In this document: positions 49,386 through 61,300 of the stretch, one piece after another
Position numbering within the stretch: the stretch's first letter is position 1
Layout of the letters: the number at the start of each line of letters is the position of its first letter
NCBI GenBank assembly: GCA_963765585.1
Contig: CAVXXB010000012.1
Location: 496,001 to 560,000, forward strand
DNA: 64,000 bases
Direction: 5' to 3'
Origin: CAVXXB01 sp963765585
GTDB taxonomy: Bacteria; Calditrichota; Calditrichia; JAJRVZ01
Position numbers and translations under genes: made by a program
The notes under the pieces: generated by a model
Told to the model about the DNA's origin: nothing
The model's database searches: none
What the model saw: only the letters and a program-made list of their open reading frames with translations

Positions 49386-52300
49386 ATGGTACGTCAAAAC
49401 TATTTTATCATTTTTCTGCTGTCTCTGCTGTTATTTGGCTTCCTGCCTGTCTTTGCACAGTCGGAAGGAAATGCGGTATCCTTTGACGGCACAGATGATT
49501 ACATCGACTTCAGTGCATCGGCCGATACCAATGCATTCGATGTGGATGGTGACTTTACACTGGAAGCATGGATATACATGAATTCCATCACCGGTGCGCG
49601 AACCATTCTGGCAAAACGGGATTTCACTGCCGCCACGCCGCCTTCCACGACGAATTATGCCCTGCGTGTCGATAACGGCTCTCTACGATTGTTTTGGTAC
49701 GCCAGCCCCAGTACGCTTATTGATTGCTTTGAAAATGCGACCCCCGGCGGTCAGGCATCCATATCAGCCACGACCTGGCACCATGTAGCTGCTACGTTTG
49801 ATTCGAGTACAATGGTTGCCACATTATATGTTGATGGCGCAAATGTCTATAGCGTTGCCATGGCTTCTATGCCCGAACCCAATGATTATCCATTAATTCT
49901 GGGCGCGAATTACAGTTCAGGAACCTATGGAAATGATTTCAGTGGTATTATCGATGAAATTCGCATTTCAAAAAACGTAAGATATACAAATAATTTTACC
50001 AGACCCAGCACCCCATTTTTATCAGATAGCAATACTGTGGCTTTGTTCCATTTTGACAAGGCCCCCGGAATCACAACCGCACAAAATTATATATCATCCC
50101 TGAATAATGATGACGGATCACTTCAGGGAAATACAGTTTTTACAACCACAGCCCCCCCGCTCTCCAGTTATGCTGATAATGCGTTATCTCTGAATGGTAC
50201 CAGTGATTATTTCTCAGCTGCAGATGATGCCGCACTGGATTTGACTACGGCAATTACTCTGGAGGCCTGGATAAAACCAACGGATGTAAATGGGACACAT
50301 ACGGTAATTTCAAAGTGGGATACGACCAGTGCTAACAGATCTTACCGCCTGGCCGTAAACAACGGCCGGCTGCAATTCCTGGTTTCTCAAAATGGTAGCG
50401 CGATTGACACTATAAGTACAAACGGAAGTGTGAATACCGATCGCTGGACGCACGTTGCCGGTGTCTATGACGGCTCAAATTTATACGTCTTTTTAAATGG
50501 TGTTTTGGATTCAACATCGGCTTATAACTCAGATATATTTGCCGGTAGTTCTGATTTTGAACTTGGCGCACAGAATGGTGCTAACCTGTTTGAAGGAGAA
50601 ATCGACGAAATTCGTATTTCCGGTAATGCAAGATATACGACAGATTTTACGGTCCCCACAGCCAATTTTGTGACCGATGCAAACACCGCATTTTTGGCAC
50701 ATGCCAGCCATACGGATTATGAAACTATTGCAAAGGATGCATCGGGCAACGATATTGATCTTACCGCCCAGGGGAGTGCTGCATTTACAGCTGCAAATTA
50801 TCTTGATGTAGCGTTATCTGCCGGATTAAATAACCCCGGTGCTTCAAATGAAAGTGCCAGCGGTGAATTGATCCCCATGGTGCAGTTCGTTGTTGACGCA
50901 ACTTCAGCAAGTGAAAATATTGAATTGAACAGTGTAATTGTCAATGCATCCGGTACGGCTGATGATGCAAATGATATTGCGACAAACGGTATTTTATTAT
51001 ACCGGGATGTGAATGAGAATGGTACAATTGAAACCGGAACCGATCAGTATCTCAACTCCGCCGCCGGTTTTAGTGCTGATGACGGAACTGCAACCATCAA
51101 TCTCAGTGCCTATAATATTTCGTCCGGTTCACAGGCCACATTCTTGGTGGCATACAACCTGGCCGGAACTGCAGGAATTGGTGATACCTTTATCGGTAGT
51201 GTCACGCCGGGTGGTATTGATTTAACTGGTGCCAGCAGCAGCGATCCCTATACTGCAATTGGTACAACCGTATCCGGTGGGACTAAGACGATTAATTCTG
51301 CCAGGTCATTGACAGTTAGTAAGGGTGTGAATAGTGCTTCCGATCAGTTTGTTTCACCAAGTGCATTGCAATTTGCCGCCCTGCAGGTTCAACTGAGTGC
51401 CAGTTCCTCTGATGATGTTACCGTTGATTCGCTCAAGTTTTTTGCAACCGGCACCATGAATCAGAATACCGCGGTTGATTCGGTTGATTTATATCATGAT
51501 TTGAATAATAATGGCATTTTTGATAACGGTGTAGATACGGCTCTTGTAACCGGTGTTACTATCGGCGTGGATGATACCCTTAATTTTACCAATCTTTCCA
51601 GACTGATTAGCGCTGGAACAAGCCAGAATTTACTTGTGGTCTATACTTTGAATGGCACAGCAACTGGTGCTCAGACATTTGGTGCAGAACTGTCACAGGA
51701 TTCGGATGTCTACTCCAATGCCAGTGTTACAGGATCGCCCGTAACTAGCGGAACTTTCACCATATCAAGTACCGGTCAGATTACTCTTGGTACCGGAGCC
51801 TCCAACCCGGGTGCTTCAAATGAAGGTGTGAGTGCGCAGGATATCGTAGTATTACAATTTACTCTGGCTGCAAATGAAACCGAAGATATTGAAATATCTC
51901 GTGTGGATTTTACGGCATCCGGCTCCGGAAATGATGCCGGTGACTTAATTGCCTCTTTATATCAGGATGTAAATACAGACGGTGTGTACCAGAGTGGTGT
52001 GGATATCCAGTTTGGTAGTGCCGCTACATATAACTCCGATAACGGTACCCTGGTATTTAATATCAGCCCGGGAGCCGATACCTTGATCGCCAGCGACACA
52101 AAAACATTTATTTTGGTGTATGATTTTAATACAAATGCCACTGAGGGTGAGACCTATCAGGCCCAACTTGCTACCACGGATATCACTGCAACCGGTATTA
52201 ACAGTGCCAGCGCGGTATCCATTTTGGGATCATCAGTGCAGGGTGGTACAAAAACGATCAGCAGTATCGGATCACTGACAATGTCATTCAATAATAAACC

Positions 52301-55300
52301 ACCGGCAGCCTCAGTCACAGCTGATGCCACCAACGCACCGGTTTTCCAATTCAGATTGGCTGCCTCGAGTACGGAAAACATATCCGTAAATTCAATTACT
52401 TTTGAAGAAATCGGTACTGCTAATGCAAATACAGATATCCAGGTGAATGGTATTAAACTTTACCAGGATGTAGATGATGACGGAATCTTAAACACTGATG
52501 TGGATCAGTTTATTGGAACCACAAGCCGCTATGGCGGATCAGAAGTAACATTTGATGGTAATGGTGACTATATCGCTCTTGATGCCAATCAGGATCAGAT
52601 CGGCGGAACAGGAACATCAGGTATTACAGTTGAATCATGGGTCTACCTGTCTTCATCGGCAGGTGGTGGTGAGCATATTATTGCATCTATTGACCGTAGT
52701 GAATACTGGCGTTTGTCGTTAAATGGTCAGAGAAGAGTCTACTGGTCCACCAATTCTGAGGCAGATGTCATTGATGATATGACCGGTGTGACACAATTAA
52801 ACACCGATACATGGTATCATGTAGCCGCAGTATATGAGCCGTCCACAGGCCAGAAACGTATTTATATTAATGGTACGCTGGATGCATCAACTGAACCCTA
52901 TGCTGATGGCACAGTCCTTGGATCGGGCATTCCGAGATTTGGTTTTATTGGTGTGGGTAGTGAAGCACCTACCTTTAATGGAAATCGTGGACCAACCAAT
53001 TATTGGTGGGGTGGACTGGACGAATTCCGCATTAGTTCCACGGTTCGTTACACATCGGATTTCACCGCCTCGGCAACAGCTTTTGCCAATGATAGTGATA
53101 CAGAAATGCTGATGCATTTTAACGAGGGCAGCGGAACCCTTACTGTAAATTCAGCAATTGGCAGCGGTGTAGGTGATGCAACCCTGTATGGTCAGACGAG
53201 TTTTGTTGATGCCACACAAATTTTTGAAAATATCGCAACCATTTCTACCGCTGGACAAACAATTCCGGCATCCACATCGCGTGACTGGTTATTGGTATAT
53301 GATCTTGCAGACAGTGCATCCAATGGTGAAACTTTTCAGGCCAGACTGGGCTCACAATATGATCTGGATGCCACCGGCGAGGTTTTCGGCCAGCCGGTTG
53401 TTCCGGGCGGTACCTTCCCACTGAGTGGAAATGCCCAGACTGTATCAAATATTGGTGCGATTACCATGAGCCTTGGCTCTGCTACTCCGGGGGCTGCCAA
53501 TGTACCAAACAGCGTCCAGGATCTGGAAATGCTGCAGTTACAATTGTCCGCCACCAGTGCAGAATCGTTAGAAGTTCAGAGTATTACTATTAAAGGTAGC
53601 GGCAGTGCGGTTGAAAATGTTGATGTTGATTCTGTATATCTTGCCGTTGATTTGAACACAAATGGAGTTTATGATCTGGGTGTGGACGAAGTCGCATCCC
53701 AAAAATATGCTTTTGCAGCAGATAATGGTACGGTAGTGATTAGCTTATCTGATACCTTACCTAAATCAGAGAGTAAGAATTATCTGGTTATGTATGATCT
53801 GGCCGGCTCGGCTTCAAATAATGAAACATTTGCCGCCAGTTTGGATCTGAATACCTATATCAGTGCCGTGGGGCTTGCCTCTGCTTCGGCAGCCAACATA
53901 TCTGGTGCACCGATTCAGGGTAGTACTATGACGATACAGAATGCACCGACCCTTACTCTGATGCCCGGTTCCAGTAATCCCGGGCCGGAAAGTATCACAA
54001 GTGATGCTTTTGATGTAAGTATGATGCAAATGAATCTGGCTGCCGGTGCCGGAGAAGATGTGGATATTACCAGTATTAAATATATTGATATTGGAACCGG
54101 TGACGAATCAACCGCAATTGACAGCGGAAATGTAAGAATATATCGTGATGTGAATAATAACGGCACCCTGGAACCACTAAATGACATACTACTGGCTTCC
54201 GGAAACATCTTTTTGAATGGCGATCCCGGAAATGCCGTTAGTGTTGATGGAACGGATGATTATACAAATGTTCCTGATGATAATAACCTTGATATAACAG
54301 GCGATCTGACAATTGAAGCCTGGATTTACCCGTCACAATCCGCCGGTGCAACTTATACCGTTGTAGCCAAGCGTGATTTTGGTGTGGCCGGTACGCCAAC
54401 CAACTACTCACTCCGTGTTGATGATTATCGTATGAGATTTTTCTTTTATTCACCAAATGGTAGTTTGCGTGACTGTTTTGACGCGACTCAGAGAATCTTT
54501 CCCGGTGACTGGTATCATATTGCCGGTGTCTATGACGCCACAGCAAATCAAATGCGTTTATATGTAAATGGAAACCTGGTACAAACCTCAAATATCGGTG
54601 ACAATGATCCGGTAGCAAACACATATCCCATTAATATCGGTCGAAGATACCGCACCGGCGCAACCGGTGGTGGTGACAGTTATTTTGATGGTGTTATAGA
54701 TGAACTAAGGCTTTCGGATGCCGTTCGTTATACCGGAAGTCAGTTCAATGTGTCACAGGTTCCTTTTAGTCCTGATGCCAATACCAGACTGTTACTGCAT
54801 TTTGACGATGCGGTTGGTTCTTCAACAGCGGCAGATTCATCCGGGAATGGACTGGACGGAACGCTTGTCAACGGTGCGGCGCTGGTACAATCCACTGCAC
54901 CATTGAATGGTGGTATGACGATACCTCTGTCAAGTGTATCTATATCTGCCGGTACGAACGAAAACTGGTTACTGGTCTATGATTTCAATGGCAGTGCCAT
55001 TGAGGCGGAAACCTTCCAGAGCCGTGTACTCCGTCCGGTTGATATACTGGCCGAAGGTGCAACCAGTGCACTTCCTACAAACAATTCCGGCTTACCGGTT
55101 ACCGGTGGTCTCAAAACAATCACCAATGTGGGTAATCTGACTGTGGATGTTGGTGATAATAATCCTCCGGCATCCAGCATCGCTGCGGATGCTTCGAACG
55201 TGGTCATGTTACAATTTAAATTATCTGCAAGTGCGGCCGAGGCGATTGAAGTAAACTCGGTCACATTTAATGCGCAGGGAACCGGTCATGATGTTTCTGA

Positions 55301-58300
55301 TATTTCAGCGAATTCCATCAGAATGTATCAGGATGCAAATAATAATGGTGTTTTTGACAGTGGTACGGATGTTTATCTGAACCAGGGCGCGGCCTTCGAT
55401 GCCGACAACGGGTCACTGACAATTACCACATCCGGCCAGACCATTGCAGCCGGTACCACACAAAACTGGATTCTGTTATATTCATTTGCCGATTCTGCGT
55501 CGGTAAACGAAACTTTCTTCACAAGAATAGTTCAGAATAGCGATGTCAGTGCAACGGGCGTAACTTCCAGTGCATCCATCGTTCCGGGATCTGCCACGTT
55601 TCCGGTTACCGGAAGTATTAAAACCATAAGCACGACCGGTGCGATTACACTTTCTCAGGGATCTGGTAACCCTCCGAATAGTACCATTTCAGCATCAGAA
55701 TCAAACGTTGTAATGACACAATTACAACTGGCTTCAAGTACTGCTGAGACACTCAAAGTCGCACAATTACAGTTTAAAGCAAGCGGTTCCGGTGATGATG
55801 TCAATGATATCAGCAATATATATCTTTATCATGATCTGAATGACAACGGCGATCTGAATATCGGTGTCGATACACTGATCACCAGCTCGGGCCCATATGC
55901 GACAGATAATGGTATCGTAACATTTACGTTTACTGATTCCTTGATATTCCCGGCAGGAACGACCCAAAACTGGTTGCTGGTGTATGATATGTCCGGATCT
56001 GCCGGTAACGGTGATGCCTTTCAGGCCAATGTTGAGTTAGCTACATATCTTACCGGAAAAGGAGCGATATCAGGTGATAATATAACTGTAAATGGAATTT
56101 TCCCGGTTTCCGGTGCCGTTAAAACGGTTAGTTCCGTAGGAACTATGACGATTACGGCCGGAGTTAACAATCCGGGTGCCACAGTTGAAGCCAAAAATGC
56201 GGTCAATATTGAAATGCTGCAGGTAAATTTCGCTGCCTCAGCCGCTGAATCATTACTTGTGGATACCCTCACTTTTACCGCGCTTGGCAGTATTGATGAT
56301 CTGACTGATATTTCTGTTGCGGCGATTTATAAAGACATCAACAGTAATGGGATTCTGGATCTGACCATCGATGAGCAGGTGGATTCATCACGGGCATTCA
56401 ATGCCAACGATGGCACTGTCACATTCTTCCCATCTGATACATTAACGCCTTCGACAAATATGGATTACCTGGTTATATATAATCTGTCCGGTACGGCCAG
56501 TGGTGGGGAAACATTCCGCGTTCGTCTGGGTGCCGGTGATGCCATCATCACCGGTCTTGAATCCGGTAGTCCGGCAGGATTACAGGGATTACCGCTCACA
56601 TCCGAGCAAAAGACAATTACAGATGTTGGTTCATTTACCCTGTCTGAAGGTTCGGCAAATCCGGGGAATTCAAATATTACCGCTGATGCCCAACGTCTGG
56701 CAATGTTACAGTTCAATATGGCTGCCAGCAGTGTGGAAGATATCGAGGTCAGCAGTGTAACGCTGCGCCATTCGGGAAGTGCCGATCCCGCAACCGATAT
56801 CATTGAAAATAAGATTGATCTTTATGTTGATAATGGAAATGGTGTCTTTGATGATGGGGCAGATACATATATTGGTACCGGTTCAAAATTTCAGAATTAC
56901 GCCGTTACTTTTAATGGAACCAGCGATTATATCGCCGTTAATGCCAATCAGACACTGGCGGGTGGTATAACCAGTTCCGGTTTAACCGTGGAAGCCTGGG
57001 TACGCGTACCCTCTAGCGCAGGTGGAGGCGAAAAAATTATTGCCTCATGGGACAGAAGTGATTACTGGCGTTTTTCCATCGATGGAAACCGGCGTATTAA
57101 TTTTGACACCTATGGCAGTGGTCAGGGTATTAATGATATGGTAGGCTCAGCTCAGCTGACAACCGATACCTGGCATCATGTTGCTGTAGTATATGAGCCG
57201 TCCAGTGGTCAAAAGCGAATTTATATTGACGGCACCCTGGACGCCACATCCGAACCATTTCCCGATGGAACTCTGCTTGGAAATGGATCAACCCGTTTTG
57301 GTTTTATCGGTGTAGGAAGTGAAGCCAGTTCATTTAATGGTACAATTGGTCCCGCAAGTTATTGGAATGGTGATATTGACGAAGTCCGTATCAGTAATGC
57401 CGTAAGATATACAAGCAACTTTTCAAAGCCGACCGGAGATTTCACTCCGGATGCCAGCACAGCAGTTTTGTACCACTTTAGTGAAAATGGTGGTACCATA
57501 ACCACTAATGCCGCAACGGCGGCAGGCGGCGGCGATGGACTGCTGAACGGCAGTACCTCATTTATCGAGAGTGATGCATTTCCTGGTTTAACAGTTACTA
57601 TTGCGACAACCGGCCAGACTATCGATGCCGGTACATCTCAGGACTGGTTGCTGGTTTATGATCTGGCAGATAGTGCGTCCGTAGGCGAAACATTTGTCGC
57701 CAGCGTTCTCAAGACAAGCATTGTAACAACAGGTGCCACAAGTGGAAGTATTATCAAAGCAGATGGAAATAATGTCGCCGGTGGCGAAAAAACAGTTTCT
57801 GCAGTCGGAAGTATCTCTCTGGCAGCGGGTAGCAGTAATCCGGATGCCTCGACCGAGTCCGCTGATGCACTTAATATCGAAATGCTACAGCTTCAATTAC
57901 AAGCCTCGGCAGCGGAAAGTTTGCTTATCAGCGAATTTCAAATAAAAGGTCAGGGAACGGCCGATGAGCAAAATGATGTTACTTCGGTTTACCTGTATCG
58001 CGATTTGAATAATAATGGCGTATTTGATTCCGGTGTGGATACACAAATCAGCACCTCACAGACTTTTGGTGCCGATAACGGGGTCATAACCTGGACATTT
58101 TCACCGGCAGAGACCTTACAGGCCGGCTGCCCAGGAAAACTGGTTAGTCGTTTATAACCTGGCCGGATCAGCTGCAAATGGTCAAACAATGCAAACCCGG
58201 GTGGAGCTGGCAAGTTATATGACGGTTAGTGGATTGACTTCAGCACAATCTATTACACCAACCGGTACATTTGCCATTTCCGGTGGTTTGAAAACCATCA

Positions 58301-61300
58301 GTAATATCGGCCGTCTGCAAATCAGTCTTGGCACAAATACACCGCCCGATGGTACGGTTGGACTGGCCGCAAATGATGTTGAAGTTATCCAGTTGCATTA
58401 CGTAACCAACAGTGCCGAAAGTTTGCGTGTAGACAGCGTCAGATTTACACCACAGGGTACAACAAATCATAATCTTGCCGTATCCCAGGCCAGATTATAT
58501 AAAGATCTGAATGGCAATGGAATTTTGGATTTGGTGGGTGACCAGCTATTATCGACCAGTACATTCAGTGATTCACTGAGTGCCATCGTATTTACTTTGG
58601 CAGATACATTACCGCCAAATAACGTAACCGACTATCTGCTTGTATATGAGTTATCCGGCGGTGGTACGATAGGTAATGATTTCAGAGCGTCGATAGTCAT
58701 TGATAGCGATGTGTTTACAACCGGACTTTCCGGCGCACCGCATGATGGCACTGTGCTCGGACCACCAATCGTCGGTAATACATTAACCTTGTCGGGAAAT
58801 GGATCACTTACCGTACAAACAGGTCCGGCAAATCCGGGATCATCAAATGAACCGACGGATGCTCAAAACCTGGCGATGATGCAGGCAAGATTCACAGCCA
58901 GCAATGTGGAAGATATAAACATAAATAGCATCACATTCACAGCGGCAGGAACCGGAAATGATGTCACCGACATCGCAATAATGGGATCAAACTGTATCGT
59001 GATATAAACAGCAACGGTGTGTTTGATAACGGTACGGATCAGTTTATCGCGCAGGCTGCGGCTTATGGTTCCGATAATGGAACCGTGACACTCACTACAA
59101 CCGGTCAGAGCATTACCAAGGGGACAACCCAGGATTGGTTGGTAGTATATGATCTTGCCGGTTCGGCCTCCAACGGTGAAACGTTCCGGGCCAGATTGCT
59201 CCAGGCGACTGATATCAATGCACGAGGCGCAACTTCTGATTCAGTAATCGTCGCCGATGGTTCGTTGCCGGTCGTCGGTGGACAAAAAACGATCAGCAGC
59301 ACTGGTTCAATCACGCTGGCTCAGGGAAGCAGCAATCCATCGGTTGGTCCGATTGGTGATAGTGATTTGGATGTGGAAATGCTGCAATTACAATTATCCG
59401 CATCCTCGGCAGAAACTCTCCTGGTCAGCCAGGCGCAGTTTAAAGCCTCAGGAACCGGAATTGACCAGACAGATATTTCTGGTGTTACGCTTTATCATGA
59501 TTTGAATAACAACGGTATCTTTGATTCCGGTGTTGATACCGCGCTTGCGGCGGCAGGAACCTATCCGGGTGATAACGGAATTGTTACTTTTACTTTTGCC
59601 GATTCCGTTGAAATTCCGGCAGGCAGCGTAAATAACTGGCTGCTGGTATATGACATGGCCGGCTCCGCAGCAAATGGCGCCACGTTTAGCGCGGCAATGG
59701 AGTTAAATACGTACATGACGATAACCGGAAAATCGTCCGGTTCACCAATTACACCGGCGGGAACATTCCCAATAGCCGGTGCAACAAAGACGGTAACGAC
59801 TGCCGGTATTCTCACAGTGGCAGCAGGCAGCAATAATCCGGGTGAATCACTGGAAGCCAATAATGCAGTCAATATTGAGATGCTGCAGGTAAATATGGCA
59901 TCTTCGGCTGCGGAGTCTCTGATGGTGGATACATTACGCATCACGGCACTGGGCAGCATCGATGAACTAAATGACGTTTCTTTTGTCACACTCTATCGTG
60001 ACGTTAACAGCAATGGTGTGCTTGATTTAACAATCGATACTCAGGAAGATTCCGCCCAGGCATTCACTGCCGATAATGGCAAAGTAAAATTTGCTCTGAA
60101 TGATACACTGGCACCTTCTTCCAGCCGGGATTATCTGGTCGTATACAACCTGTCGGGAGGCGCCAGTGGCGGTGAAACATTCCGGGCACGTGTAGATGTC
60201 AATGATGTTGATGTAACCGGAATTGAATCCGGTAGTCCCGTAACAATACAGGGCCTGCCGTTGACATCAGCAGTTAAGACAGTTACGGATGTTGGTGGAT
60301 TAACCCTGGCGACCGGTGCGGCAAATCCGGGAAATTCAAACATCACGGCTGCTGCCCAGAATGTGGCCATGCTGCAGTTTAATCTGGCTGCCAGCAGTGT
60401 AGAGGATGTGAATGTGAGTAGTGTAACATTTCGTCATACTGGAACCGCGAATCCATCGACGGATATTCTTGAAAATCGTATCAATTTGTATGTGGATAAT
60501 GGTAATGGTGTCTATGATCCGGGAACGGATGCATTTATAGGTAACGGCACCAAGTATCAGAATTATGCAGTGAGTCTTGGTGGTGCAGGTGATTACATTG
60601 CTATGGATGCCAACGGCAGTGAAGCCGGCGGAATAACAAGTGCAGGTCTTACTGTAGAAGCATTTATCAATATACCTGCCTCAGCCGGTAATGGTGAAAA
60701 AATTATCGCCTCACTGGATCGCAGCGAATTCTGGAGATTATCCATAAATGCACAAAACCGGGTATACTGGTCCACCAATGCGGCCGGACAGGGCATTGAC
60801 GATTTTGTTGGTAATGCACAATTATCCAGAGACACCTGGTATCATATTGCGGCAGTATATGAAGCATCCACCGGTCAAAAGAGGATCTACATTAATGGTG
60901 TACTGGATGCAACTTCAGAGCCATATACTGATGGAACAGTTTTAGGATCCGCTACCACCAGATATGGATTTATCGGTGTCGGAAGTGAAGCCAATACCTT
61001 TAACGGTACAATAGGTCCGGCAAGTTATTTTATCGGTGATATCGATGAGTTCCGAATCAGTAACGCAGTTCGCTATACGGGTAGTTTCTCTGTCCCGACA
61101 GAAGCATTTACGGCGGATGCGAGTACGGTTGTGTTACATCATTTCAGCGAAAATGGCGGCACAATTACAAGTAATTCTGCAACAAGTGGTACGGCTGGCA
61201 ACAGTCTCCTGAATGGCAATACTTCATTTATCGAAAGTACAGCATTCCCGGGTAATACAGTTACGATTGCAACCACCGGTCAGGTAATCAGCTCCGGATC

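Noticed and set aside
54238..54624. 128-codon antisense frame within the giant gene, rich in His, Tyr and Arg
   Set aside because: It is the reverse reading of a LamG insert; its composition reflects the Thr/Asn/Asp-rich sense strand.
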